A stretch of DNA of 64,000 nt from Bacteroidales bacterium (GTDB taxonomy: Bacteria > Bacteroidota > Bacteroidia > Bacteroidales > P3). The position numbers and the translations under genes are program-made. Below the pieces are notes generated by a model. It searched no databases, was not told the origin of the DNA, and saw nothing but the letters and a program-made list of their open reading frames with translations. The stretch covers positions 1-64,000 of the forward strand of contig JAFWOP010000033.1 of NCBI GenBank assembly GCA_017545365.1, written 5' to 3'. Shown piece after piece: positions 26,641 to 35,244 of this stretch. How positions within the stretch are numbered: the stretch's first letter is position 1; each line of letters begins with the position of its first letter.

Positions 26641-27279
26641 TTAATTATCTTCCATTTTCACGAAGTCCGCCTTGCCGTGCTTGCACCAGGGACATACAAA
26701 GTCGTCCGGCACCTCGTCGCCTTCGTACACATAGCCGCACGTCTGGCACACCCAGCGGGTAGTGCCGGTGCTGCCCGATGGGGCAGGGGCGGCGGGCTGG
26801 GGCTTGATGTGCTTGTGGTAGTAGGCGTAGGTCAGCGACGGGTCGTTGCTCAATTGTACAGCCTCGGTCACTTCGGCAATAATCAAACTGTGTGTGCCGA
26901 GGTCTACGGTGTGTCTCATCAATCCGCTCAGGTAGGCGTTGGTGTAGCGTGGGATGTACAGGATGCCGTTGGCGCTGCGCATCTCCACCTCGCATTGCTC
27001 GAACTTGTTCACGTCGCGTCCGCTTTGGAAGCCGAAATGCTCGAACACCTTGAACGGGGCATGCTCTGTCAGCAGCGACACGTTGAAACGCCCCGTGCGC
27101 ATAATCATGTCGTGCGTGTAGTTCTGCTTGTTCACGGTAATCATGATTTGCAGCGGTGTGTCGGTCACCTGTTGGCAGACGTTGATGATGCAGCCGTTGT
27201 CTTTGTCGCCTTCGCGGGCGGTGAGCACGTATAGGCCGTAGCCTATGTTGTGCAATGCGGTGGGGTTAAGCGTATTCAT
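26641..27279 (-). CDS. Flavin reductase fused to rubredoxin (high-molecular-weight rubredoxin)
   Basis: 212 aa from the ATG at 27279 (MNTLNPTALHNIGYG). The frame stays open to 27501, but that extension is low-quality sequence overlapping the FprA gene. The N-terminal part (about 1-155) is an FMN-binding split-barrel flavin reductase (YVLTAREGDKDNGC, TGRFNVSLL). The C-terminal part (about 165-212) is rubredoxin with CQTC and CPWC iron ligands. This fusion is known from Moorella as Hrb, which passes electrons from NAD(P)H to FprA for reduction of NO or O2. Its gene follows fprA after 11 bp, so the pair very likely works as one electron chain. Confidence 0.9.
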   Translation of the reverse strand: MNTLNPTALHNIGYGLYVLTAREGDKDNGCIINVCQQVTDTPLQIMITVNKQNYTHDMIMRTGRFNVSLLTEHAPFKVFEHFGFQSGRDVNKFEQCEVEMRSANGILYIPRYTNAYLSGLMRHTVDLGTHSLIIAEVTEAVQLSNDPSLTYAYYHKHIKPQPAAPAPSGSTGTTRWVCQTCGYVYEGDEVPDDFVCPWCKHGKADFVKMEDN

Positions 27280-27290
27280 GGTGGTCGGTA

Positions 27291-28505
27291 TTATTGTAGT
27301 TCGTAGTTGAAATTGGCAACCATCAGGTCGGTTAGGGTGTTGAGGTCGGCCAATTGGTCTTCCTTCATCGCTGACTTGAGCGTCAGGTTCTCGCCTAGCA
27401 CGATGATTTCCTTCATCTGCTCTAGGATGGTGCGCATCTGCTTGCCGCTCTGGGCTGCCCAGGTGCCGTTCTCGATGATGGCCACCATGCGGCGCTGCCA
27501 ATTGTGGGCCTTCAGGTCGAGCAGTAGGTTCTCCATGGGGGTGAAGATGCCGGCGTTATAGGTCGAGGCCGCCAGCACCACATGGCTGTAGCGGAAGCAT
27601 TCGCTCACCAGCTGGCTCACATGCGTGTGGCTGGCATCGTACATGGCTATGCCCTTGATGCCTCTCTCGGCCAGCAGGCTTGCCATCTTCTCTGCTGCCG
27701 CTGCCGTGTGGCCGTAGATGCTGCCGTAAATGATGACAACGCCATGTTCTTCGGGCTCATATTTACTCCAGGTGTCGTACTTGCCGATAAAATAGCCGAG
27801 GTTCTCTCTCCAGATGGGACCGTGCAGCGGGCATATCATCTGTATGTCGAGTGTGGCGGCTTTCTTCAGCACCGTCTGTACCTGCACGCCGTACTTGCCC
27901 ACGATGTTGATATAATAACGGCGTGCTTCATCCAAGTAGTTGCGGTCGAAATCCATCTCGTCGGCATAGATGTTGCCATTCAGGGCACCAAAAGTGCCAA
28001 AGGCATCGGCGGAGAACAGCACCTTGTCCGTCGTGTCGTAGGTCATCATGGCTTCTGGCCAGTGCACCATGGGGGCCATCACAAAGGTCAGCGTATGTCG
28101 GCCGGTGCAGAGGGTGTCGCCTTCGGCAACAGTCTGCAGGCGGTCGTCGATATTGACGTTGAAGAATTGCCTAATCATGTTGGCGGCCTTGGCGTTGGTG
28201 ACGATTCTCACTTCGGGGTGACGCAGCAGCAGATCTTCTATCAAGGCGCAGTGGTCGGGTTCCATGTGGTTCACCACCAGGTAGTCCAGCTTGCGTCCGG
28301 CCAAAACGGCATCGACGTTCTCAAAAAACTGCCCCGCCACGGCGGCATCAGCAGTGTCAAGCAGGACAGTTTTCTCGTCAAGGAGCAAATAGCTATTGTA
28401 TGATACTCCGAGAGGGATGGGATAGACATTTTCGAACAGGGCGAGCTTGCGGTCGCTGGCTCCTACGTAGTGTAGGTCGTTGTTTATTTGACGTGTGTTG
28501 TGCAT
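27291..28505 (-). CDS. fprA: FprA-family A-type flavoprotein (flavodiiron O2/NO reductase)
   Basis: 404 aa. The N-terminal metallo-beta-lactamase-like domain holds the diiron site: HMEPDH at residues 80-85 (H80, E82, D84, H85), then the His of PMVHWPEAMMTYD, the Asp of LFSADAFG and the His of CPLHGPIW. The C-terminal flavodoxin domain (about 255-400) carries the FMN-binding loop YGSIYGHT and ASTYNAGIFTPMENLL. The enzyme reduces O2 to water or NO to N2O in anaerobes. It heads an operon with its likely electron donor and ferritin. Divergent from lpxK. Confidence 0.95.
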   Translation of the reverse strand: MHNTRQINNDLHYVGASDRKLALFENVYPIPLGVSYNSYLLLDEKTVLLDTADAAVAGQFFENVDAVLAGRKLDYLVVNHMEPDHCALIEDLLLRHPEVRIVTNAKAANMIRQFFNVNIDDRLQTVAEGDTLCTGRHTLTFVMAPMVHWPEAMMTYDTTDKVLFSADAFGTFGALNGNIYADEMDFDRNYLDEARRYYINIVGKYGVQVQTVLKKAATLDIQMICPLHGPIWRENLGYFIGKYDTWSKYEPEEHGVVIIYGSIYGHTAAAAEKMASLLAERGIKGIAMYDASHTHVSQLVSECFRYSHVVLAASTYNAGIFTPMENLLLDLKAHNWQRRMVAIIENGTWAAQSGKQMRTILEQMKEIIVLGENLTLKSAMKEDQLADLNTLTDLMVANFNYELQ

Positions 28506-28598
28506 AGGGATTATTGTCTTTCAAAATAATGTTTTACATACTCTCTATTAGGTGTTTACGTGCGGTTACGACGCGTTTTCCTTCAGTGGGAGTCAAAT

Positions 28599-28607
28599 GC
28601 AAATTTA
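28599..28607 (-). promoter_or_regulatory. -7 box TAAATTTGC for the fprA operon
   Basis: It lies on the - strand 94 bp before the fprA start, in the 247-bp divergent gap to lpxK. No clear -33 TTTG was found at the right distance. Confidence 0.5.
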
Positions 28608-28681
28608 CGACTTATTTTTCATATCGTTAGACTTTTTTTGTCAAAAGTTCTTTTTTTATGAATTATATCGTTTTTTTTGTG

Positions 28682-28690
28682 TACTTTTGC
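28682..28690 (+). promoter_or_regulatory. -7 box TACTTTTGC for lpxK
   Basis: A perfect match to TAnnTTTGC, 62 bp before the lpxK ATG, preceded by a T-rich tract (TCGTTTTTTTTGTG). Confidence 0.65.
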
Positions 28691-28752
28691 ATCGTCATCG
28701 GGCAGGGTTCGATGGCATCAATAGGTAACACTCTTATAATAGTTTTGTCGTT

Positions 28753-29850
28753 ATGTCGTTTAGAAAGACTATATCATGGATACTCTCCCCGTTGACCGTA
28801 TGGTATGCGATAGGGGTGGGTTTTCGCAATCTTCTTTTTGATTTGGGAATCAAACGCCAGGTGGTGGCCAAGGCAACCACAATCGGCGTGGGGAACATCT
28901 GTGCCGGTGGGGCGGGGAAGACCCCTCATGTCGAATATCTGCTGAGGCTTCTTTCCGGCAAATATGCCACGGCGTTGCTCAGCCGAGGCTACCGCCGCCG
29001 CACCTCAGGTTTCCAGCTCGACGACGGGAGCCACAGCGCCACCCACTTGGGCGACGAACCTTCGATGATAGCCAACAAGTTCCCACAGGTGACGGTGGCA
29101 GTGTGCGAAAAGAGGGTGGCTGGCGTCGAGAAACTCCTCCAGCTGCAACGTCCTCCACAACTGATAATACTGGACGACGCCTACCAGCACCGCTACATCA
29201 AGCCGACGTTGAACATACTGCTTACCGAGTACGACAACCCCTACTGTAACGACCATATCCTCCCCTTCGGCAATCTGCGCGAGTCGCGCCGCGCACGCTA
29301 TCGTGCCAATATCGTTATAGTGACCAAGTCACCCGAAAAGCTCAACCCCATAGACAAGCATAACCTAGTCAACCGCCTTGGGCTGAAGCCGTTCCAGAAG
29401 GTGTTCTTCAGCTATATCCACTATTGCGACCCGCTCCCGCTCATGGGGAATGTGCCGCTGCCGCTACAGACCGTGGAGTCGGTGCTGCTGGTCACGGGCA
29501 TAGCCCATCCCGAACCCATGGAACAGCATGTGAAGCAATATTCTGAGGTGACCCCCATGCGCTTTAACGACCACCACCGCTTCACCCTCTCCGACATCAA
29601 GCGCATCCGCAAGGCCTTCGGGCAGTTGAAAGGCAACCGCAAGCTCATCCTCACCACCGAGAAAGACGCGGCACGGCTGCGCGAGCTCTCCGATAACGAA
29701 GCGATGGCAGGGCTCCCCATCTACTACCTCCCCATCGAGGTGCGCATCCATCAGAACAAAGACTTGAATTTCGACTATACCGTTCAGAACATCGTGCAGG
29801 ACAACATACTCTTCCAAGAGAGGATGAAGAATGCCAAGTTCGACTTCTGA
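28753..29850 (+). CDS. lpxK: Tetraacyldisaccharide 4'-kinase
   Basis: A membrane-associated kinase that phosphorylates the 4'-position of the lipid A precursor, the sixth step of lipid A synthesis. An N-terminal hydrophobic region (about 8-30) precedes the Walker A loop GNICAGGAGKTPHVE (47-61). ALLSRGYRRR, GDEP and ILDDAYQHRYIKP are conserved LpxK motifs, and TTEKDAARL lies in the C-terminal part. At 365 aa it has family length for Bacteroidota. It starts a run of closely spaced + strand genes (cutC begins 20 bp after the stop). Confidence 0.95.
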   Translation: MSFRKTISWILSPLTVWYAIGVGFRNLLFDLGIKRQVVAKATTIGVGNICAGGAGKTPHVEYLLRLLSGKYATALLSRGYRRRTSGFQLDDGSHSATHLGDEPSMIANKFPQVTVAVCEKRVAGVEKLLQLQRPPQLIILDDAYQHRYIKPTLNILLTEYDNPYCNDHILPFGNLRESRRARYRANIVIVTKSPEKLNPIDKHNLVNRLGLKPFQKVFFSYIHYCDPLPLMGNVPLPLQTVESVLLVTGIAHPEPMEQHVKQYSEVTPMRFNDHHRFTLSDIKRIRKAFGQLKGNRKLILTTEKDAARLRELSDNEAMAGLPIYYLPIEVRIHQNKDLNFDYTVQNIVQDNILFQERMKNAKFDF

Positions 29851-29870
29851 ACCGCCTAATCACGCTTGCT

Positions 29871-30551
29871 ATGAATGTAGAAATCTGTGCCAACTCCCGC
29901 CAGTCGGCCGTCAATGCCCAGGCGGGCGGAGCCGTCAGGGTAGAATTGTGCCGTCAGCTGGAAGTGGGCGGCACCACACCCACTGCTGCCGACATCCGTT
30001 ACTGTGTCCACGACCTCAACCTCCGCACCCATGTGCTCGTGCGCCCACGGGCGGGCAACTTCGTCTATACCGATGCCGAATATGAGCAGATAGTACAAGA
30101 GGTCGAAATGTGCCGCCAAAGTGGGGCGCATGCCGTGGTTGTCGGCTTTCTGACACCCGAAGGCCGTATTGATGAAGAACGCACCCGTCGCATCGTCCAG
30201 CTGGCCTCCCCGATGGAGGTCACCTTCCACCGTGCTTTCGATGAAATCCGTCAAGATGTTGGTGAAGCCTTGGAAGCGGTAATACGTTGCGGCTGCCACC
30301 GCATCCTCACCTCGGGGTGCCACCCCAATGCCGAGCAAGGGATAGGCACCCTGCGGCAGCTGGTGCAGCAGGCCGGCGACCGTATCACCATCCTTGCCGG
30401 TGCCGGCATCACGCCAGCCAATGCCCGTCGCATTGTGCAAGAAACAGGCGTTTCAGAAATACATGGCTCCTGCAAGCACACCCTCCTCGACGGAACCATC
30501 GAAACCGACGCTCAAACAGTCAGACAATTAATCAAATCCATATCCCAATGA
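29871..30551 (+). CDS. cutC: CutC family protein (copper homeostasis)
   Basis: 226-aa TIM-barrel protein of the CutC family. Signatures: VEICANSRQSAVNAQAGGA at the start, RVELC, THVLVRPRAGNFVYTD, VTFHRAFD, ILTSGC, ILAGAGIT and SEIHGS. CutC was linked to copper tolerance in E. coli, but its biochemical role is not settled, so only the family assignment is firm. It sits 20 bp after lpxK, and its stop overlaps the next gene's start as ATGA (30548-30551), indicating translational coupling to the transglutaminase-like lipoprotein. Confidence 0.92.
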   Translation: MNVEICANSRQSAVNAQAGGAVRVELCRQLEVGGTTPTAADIRYCVHDLNLRTHVLVRPRAGNFVYTDAEYEQIVQEVEMCRQSGAHAVVVGFLTPEGRIDEERTRRIVQLASPMEVTFHRAFDEIRQDVGEALEAVIRCGCHRILTSGCHPNAEQGIGTLRQLVQQAGDRITILAGAGITPANARRIVQETGVSEIHGSCKHTLLDGTIETDAQTVRQLIKSISQ

Positions 30552-33325
30552 AAACAACCCGCAAACCCCATCTGTCTTTTCTATCACTTCTATCCCTTCT
30601 CCTCATCATCTCTTCCTGCCACCGCAACCCCCACTTCCTCACCGACCGCGCCTACCGCCAGCAGGTAGAACAAGATTACGAAGCCCGTCTCTCTGATTTC
30701 CCAATTCTCAATTCTCAATTGCAACTTGACACCCTCTGCCGTGCCGAGCGCGAGGCCATGCAGTTCCTTTATGCCTACATGCCTTATAGCGACCTCGCCG
30801 ACTATACCCCCGACTTCTTCCTCGACCAAGTGCGCTATGCCTTCACTGCCCGCGAGCAGATGCCGTGGGGAAAGGCCATCCCCGAGGACATCTTCCGACA
30901 CTTTGTCCTCGTCTACCGTGTCAATAACGAAAACCTTGACACCGCCCGCATGGCATTCTACCATGCGCTGAAAGACCGTGTGCAGGGTATGACGATGGAG
31001 GCGGCGGCCTTGGAAGTGAACCACTGGTGCCACGAGCATGTCGCCTACCGTGCCGCCGACAGCCGCACCTCCGCACCCCTCGCCACCATGCGCACCTCCC
31101 TCGGTCGCTGCGGTGAGGAGAGCACCTTTGCCGTTACCGCCCTCCGCTCCGTGGGCATCCCTGCCCGCCAGTGCTACACACCCCGCTGGGCGCACTGCGA
31201 CGATAACCATGCCTGGGTCGAGGTATGGGTCGCCAACCCCGACGGCAAGGGTGGCGAATGGAAGTTCCTTGGTGCCTGTGAGCCCGACCCCGAATTGAAC
31301 ATGGGCTGGTTTGCCATCCCCTCCACCCGCTGCCTCATGGTGCACAGCAAGGCCTTTGGCCGCTACCACGGCGATGAGGAGGTGGTCAAGCAGACCGCCC
31401 TCTACAGCGAGCTGAACCTCCTCAGCCACTATGCCCCCACGCGCCGCGTCACCGCCACCGTCTGTGGCCCCGACGGCAAGCCCCTGCCCGGTGCCACCAT
31501 CAAGTTCAAGATGTACAACTACGCCGAATACTACACCCTCGCCACCTACACCGCCGATGCCCAAGGACAGGCCTCCCTCACCACAGGCCTTGGCGACATT
31601 CTCGTCTGGGCCACCGACGGCACACGCTACGCCTTCAGCAAACTCGACGTCCGCCAAGACAGCACCCTCACTTTGACCTTGTCTGACCAGTCCGACCAGT
31701 CTGACGCGTCTGACCAGTCCGACACGATGCTCTTAGACATTGTGCCTCCCGCGCCCGGCGCTGCCAAGGTTACCCCCTCCGACGAGGCCGTTGCCCGCAA
31801 CGCCCGCCGCCTTGCCTACGAGGACTCCCTGCGCAACGCCTACACCGCCACCTTCCCCACCGAGGACAACTTCAAGAGCTACCTCCCCAAAGACTGGCTC
31901 TGGAATCAGGATTTGTTCTCTGATGCCCAAGTGTGGGAAATCGTCCAGAAATCCGAAGGCAACTATGCCGAGATATACAAATACTTTGAAAACAGGCCCG
32001 GCCAGTACCGCTCAGGCGAACATATCTACGACTACCTCAAGTCCTATTCCGACAAAGACCTGCGCGACATCACCGCCGATGTGCTCCAAGCCCATACAAC
32101 AGGCTTCGATTGGCTGGACCGCACCAAAGGCACCTGCACCAACTGCCTCTACACCTACGACGTGTATAAGAAGGGCATCCTCCCCGCCCGCATCAGCAAC
32201 GAGCTGGTGCGCGACTGGCGGCAGCCGTTGTTAAAAGGAATGACCGATTTTGCAAACTGGGTTGATTTGTCCGATAATGGGAGGACGTATCTAAAGCAGA
32301 GAATGCAGCCAGAGGCGTATAAGCAAGATTATGAGGCATTGAGAAATTGGACGATTGAGAATATTGCGGTGGACGACACAGGCAACTACTACAATTGCCC
32401 CATCTCTCCGATGGGCGTGTTCCGCTTGCGCCATGCCGACGCGCACAGTCGCGACATCTTCTTTGTGGCAGCATGCCGCGCCTTCGACATCCCCGCATAC
32501 CTCGACAACGCCACCAACACCATCTACGTCTGGGGCGGCACCGCCTGGCAAAAGACCAGCCTAGCTAGTAACACTAGTACTACTAGCAATACTAGTAATA
32601 CTATCTCTACTAGCCTCACCCTCACCTACCACGGCAAAGAGCCCGCCACCCCCATTTACTACCCCCACTTCACCCTCCAGAAGCTCGAAGACGGCGACTT
32701 CCGCACCTTCGACTTCGAAGACGACCCCCGCATGGCATCCTTCCCCGCCACCATCGACCTGGAACCTGGCACCTACTGCCTCTCCACAGGCAACCGCTAC
32801 CCCGACGGTGAGGTGCTCAACCGCATGGAGTTCTTCACGGTCAAAGCAGGGGAGAAGGTCGTCAAGGAAATCATACTGCGTCCGCTTGTCCCCCGTGCCT
32901 CCGACAAAGAGGCGCTGCCCCAGCTGCCCGAAGGCTTTGAGGTGATGGACGGGGTAGACCTCGCCGACTATGCGGGCAACGCGGGCTGCATCATGGCCTT
33001 CCTCGGCCCCCATCGCGAACCTGCCAAGCACTTGGTCAAAGAGATGCTCCAGCTGAAAGGCGACTTCAAACGCTGGGGCGGCATGACCTTCTGTACCACT
33101 ACCGCTCCCGATAATAACGACCTCCGCCAGCTGCTCAATATCGACATCGAAGCAGTGCCTTCGGGAACCAAAGACCCCACCGAAGAGGCTGTCGCCCGCA
33201 CCCTCAAACTGGACAAATACGAGTACCCCTTGGTGGCAGTTGTCGACAAGGAAGGCCGCATCCTCTTCCATAGCACCGGCTATAAAATCGGCTTGGCCGA
33301 GACGTTGCTCAAGTATTGCAAGTAA
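30548..33325 (+). CDS. Lipoprotein with transglutaminase-like, carboxypeptidase-regulatory-like and thioredoxin-like parts
   Basis: 925 aa from the ATG at 30548, which overlaps the cutC stop. The frame is open from 30287, but only this start gives a lipoprotein signal (LLLIISSC, lipid-bearing C24). The transglutaminase-like core has C188 (GRCGEEST), H221 (DDNHAWVEVW) and a likely D247 (ACEPD). A beta-sandwich resembling carboxypeptidase-regulatory domains follows (about 297-375, VTATVCGPDGKPLPGATI). The C-terminal 130 residues (GCIMAFLGPHREPAKHLVKEM ... YPLVAVVDKEGRILF) resemble a thioredoxin fold without a CxxC. It may remodel surface protein or peptide; substrate unknown. Three short repeats (30702, 31681, 32561) and an AT-rich stretch at about 32225-32370 with unlike codon use interrupt the gene, in frame. 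Confidence 0.82.
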   Translation: MKTTRKPHLSFLSLLSLLLIISSCHRNPHFLTDRAYRQQVEQDYEARLSDFPILNSQLQLDTLCRAEREAMQFLYAYMPYSDLADYTPDFFLDQVRYAFTAREQMPWGKAIPEDIFRHFVLVYRVNNENLDTARMAFYHALKDRVQGMTMEAAALEVNHWCHEHVAYRAADSRTSAPLATMRTSLGRCGEESTFAVTALRSVGIPARQCYTPRWAHCDDNHAWVEVWVANPDGKGGEWKFLGACEPDPELNMGWFAIPSTRCLMVHSKAFGRYHGDEEVVKQTALYSELNLLSHYAPTRRVTATVCGPDGKPLPGATIKFKMYNYAEYYTLATYTADAQGQASLTTGLGDILVWATDGTRYAFSKLDVRQDSTLTLTLSDQSDQSDASDQSDTMLLDIVPPAPGAAKVTPSDEAVARNARRLAYEDSLRNAYTATFPTEDNFKSYLPKDWLWNQDLFSDAQVWEIVQKSEGNYAEIYKYFENRPGQYRSGEHIYDYLKSYSDKDLRDITADVLQAHTTGFDWLDRTKGTCTNCLYTYDVYKKGILPARISNELVRDWRQPLLKGMTDFANWVDLSDNGRTYLKQRMQPEAYKQDYEALRNWTIENIAVDDTGNYYNCPISPMGVFRLRHADAHSRDIFFVAACRAFDIPAYLDNATNTIYVWGGTAWQKTSLASNTSTTSNTSNTISTSLTLTYHGKEPATPIYYPHFTLQKLEDGDFRTFDFEDDPRMASFPATIDLEPGTYCLSTGNRYPDGEVLNRMEFFTVKAGEKVVKEIILRPLVPRASDKEALPQLPEGFEVMDGVDLADYAGNAGCIMAFLGPHREPAKHLVKEMLQLKGDFKRWGGMTFCTTTAPDNNDLRQLLNIDIEAVPSGTKDPTEEAVARTLKLDKYEYPLVAVVDKEGRILFHSTGYKIGLAETLLKYCK
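30702..30721. repeat. Heptamer AATTCTC repeat inside the lipoprotein gene
   Basis: About 2.7 units of AATTCTC at 30703-30721, read as ILNSQLQ. The same heptamer forms the intergenic inverted repeat at 59982-60062. Confidence 0.7.
31681..31725. repeat. 9-bp GTCYGACCA repeat, five units, in frame
   Basis: Units begin at 31681, 31690, 31699, 31708 and 31717 (GTCTGACCA, GTCCGACCA, GTCTGACGC, GTCTGACCA, GTCCGACAC). They encode a linker of repeated Ser-Asp-Gln between the sandwich domain and the rest of the lipoprotein. Confidence 0.85.
32561..32613. repeat. 9-bp CTAG-centred repeat, in frame
   Basis: CTAG at 32561, 32565, 32574, 32583, 32592 and 32610, with CTAT at 32601. The spacing from 32565 is exactly 9 bp. 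It encodes a Ser/Asn/Thr linker (NTSTTSNTSNTISTS). Compare the 10-bp CTAGG arrays outside genes. Confidence 0.85.
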
Positions 33326-33423
33326 TCCTTCTTGCAACTATTTAGCCGCCCTTGACCCCTGTTCGTAACCAAAACGTAACAATGTTGTAACGAAAACGCA
33401 ACACCGATAAAAAGAAAACGTCC

Positions 33424-33432
33424 TATCTTTGC
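33424..33432 (+). promoter_or_regulatory. -7 box TATCTTTGC for the Na/Pi symporter gene
   Basis: A perfect TAnnTTTGC, 44 bp before the ATG at 33477, in the 151-bp gap after the lipoprotein gene. Confidence 0.65.
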
Positions 33433-33476
33433 AGCCAGTTAGAAATAAAGAAATAGTAACATAGACTGTTGAGAAA

Positions 33477-35207
33477 ATGACGTTTAGCGAGATTGTAATC
33501 ATCATCTTGAACTTCGCAGGAGCCTTGGCGGTATTCCTGTTTGGTATGAAACTGATGAGCGAGGGCCTGCAGAAATTTGCGGGCAACAAGATGCGCTCCA
33601 TCATGGGCAAAGTGACAGGCAGCCCCGTGCGGGGCATCCTCACTGGTGCCGCTGTCACCACCGCCATCCAGTCCTCTAGTGCCACCACTGTCATGGTGGT
33701 CTCGTTCGTAAACGCCGGCCTTCTTAGTCTTGCAGGTGCCGTGGCCGTGATTATGGGTGCCAATATCGGTACCACGGTGACGGCGTGGATTATCACCCTC
33801 TTCGGCCTGGGCGAAAGCACCAGCGCGTTCAGCCTCCCCATGCTTATGGGTGCTGTTGCGTTGCTGTTTATGTTTGCCAAGAAGAACCGGCTCAAATCTA
33901 TTGGTGAGTTCATCATCGGTCTCGCCCTGCTGCTCATCGGTATGGAGTTCTTGCAGAGGGCCATGCCCAATCTGGAGCAGTATCCCGAATTCCTTGAGAC
34001 GCTGGCGCGTCTCTCCGACTTCGGTTTCTGGTCCATCCTCCTCTTCATCATTGTCGGTGCCCTGCTCACCTGTGTGGTGCAGGCCTCTGCTGCCATGATG
34101 GCCATCACCCTGGTGATGTGCTACAACGGTTGGATAGGCTTCGATGCTGCCGTGGCCTTGGTCATGGGACAGAACATCGGCACCACCATCACCGCCAACA
34201 TTGCGGCCATGGTGGCCAACACCAACGGCAAACGGGCGGCACGGGCCCATCTGGTATTTAACGTGGTGGGCGTCATACTCACCCTTATTGTCTTCCGCCC
34301 TGTGCTCAACCTCATTGCCGAGATTACCGCCGGTATGATAGGCAGCAACCCCTACACCGCCGTCAATGCCGAAGGCTACAGCCCCAGTGCCATCCCGCTG
34401 GCGCTCTCGCTCTTCCACACCTTCTTCAATGTGGTCAACACCATTATCCTCGCATGGTTCATCCCCCTTATCATCCGCATTGTCAACTGGATGGTCAAGG
34501 ACACTCCGGAAGACGAGGAGTACAGGTTCAAACTCAACTACATAGGCAGCCACTGGATGAACACCGCCGAGTTGAACATGGAGGCCGCAAAGAAGGAGAT
34601 AGAGGAGTTCTCCAAACGTGTGCTGCGCATGTACACCTTCCTCCCCGGCCTGCGCACTGCCAAGGATGACGAGGAATTCGAACAGATTGTGGAACGCATA
34701 GAGAAATATGAGGAAATAACCGACCGCATGGAAATGGAAATTGCCAACTTCCTGACCAAGATTTCCGAAGGCGACCTCTCGCAGGAGGGCTCGCAGCGCA
34801 TCAGCGCCATGCTTCGTATCGTTGACAACCTCGAAAGCATCGGCGACGGCATCTATCAGATTGCCGCCACCCGCAAGAACAAGCGCGAGACAGCCGTCCA
34901 CTTCGACCAGCACCTCAACGACAACCTCGAACAGATGAAGAACCTCGTCCAGCACTCGCTGGATGTGATGGATGCCAACCTGCGGGGCAACTATGACCAC
35001 ATCGACCTGGAGTCTGCCACCCAGGCCGAGAAGGCCATCAACGAGTATCGCGACAAACTGCGTGACGAGCACCTCAACGCGCTCAAGAACGGCACCTACG
35101 ACTACACCATCGGCACGGCATACAGCTCCCTCTATGCCCTGTATGAGAAACTGGGTGACTATATCATCAACGTCAGCGAGGCCATCGGGGTGAAATTCAA
35201 GGTGTGA
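33477..35207 (+). CDS. Na/Pi cotransporter family protein with PhoU-like domain
   Basis: 576-aa inner-membrane protein. Two inverted Na/Pi-cotransporter repeats occupy about residues 1-310, each with the signature glutamine-serine motif: TAIQSSSATTVMVVSF followed by GANIGTTVTAW, then VVQASAAMMAITLVM followed by GQNIGTTITA. The C-terminal region (about 340-560) is helical and charged, with a PhoU-like pattern (SISM-free, EEFSKRVLRMYTFL, RISAMLRIVDNLESIGDGIYQIA). The family imports phosphate with sodium, and the PhoU-like part probably regulates it. The ATG at 33477 follows a clear -7 box, and a strong terminator follows the stop. Confidence 0.92.
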   Translation: MTFSEIVIIILNFAGALAVFLFGMKLMSEGLQKFAGNKMRSIMGKVTGSPVRGILTGAAVTTAIQSSSATTVMVVSFVNAGLLSLAGAVAVIMGANIGTTVTAWIITLFGLGESTSAFSLPMLMGAVALLFMFAKKNRLKSIGEFIIGLALLLIGMEFLQRAMPNLEQYPEFLETLARLSDFGFWSILLFIIVGALLTCVVQASAAMMAITLVMCYNGWIGFDAAVALVMGQNIGTTITANIAAMVANTNGKRAARAHLVFNVVGVILTLIVFRPVLNLIAEITAGMIGSNPYTAVNAEGYSPSAIPLALSLFHTFFNVVNTIILAWFIPLIIRIVNWMVKDTPEDEEYRFKLNYIGSHWMNTAELNMEAAKKEIEEFSKRVLRMYTFLPGLRTAKDDEEFEQIVERIEKYEEITDRMEMEIANFLTKISEGDLSQEGSQRISAMLRIVDNLESIGDGIYQIAATRKNKRETAVHFDQHLNDNLEQMKNLVQHSLDVMDANLRGNYDHIDLESATQAEKAINEYRDKLRDEHLNALKNGTYDYTIGTAYSSLYALYEKLGDYIINVSEAIGVKFKV

Positions 35208-35244
35208 CCACCTCTTACGGCTGGCAATCGATAATCGAAAGTTG

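Noticed and set aside
26083..27234. 383-codon open frame on the + strand
   Set aside because: It lies antisense to ferritin and the flavin reductase/rubredoxin, whose metal-ligand motifs are complete. The translation is Val/His/Gly-rich shadow sequence.
30590..31657. 355-codon open frame on the - strand
   Set aside because: Antisense to the transglutaminase-like lipoprotein, which has a lipobox and catalytic triad in the other strand. The - translation is Gly/Val-rich without any motif.
33423..35072. 549-codon open frame on the - strand
   Set aside because: It is the shadow of the Na/Pi symporter gene in GC-rich codons. The + strand has intact family motifs, a promoter and a terminator; the - strand translation is low-complexity, with no motif or start signal.
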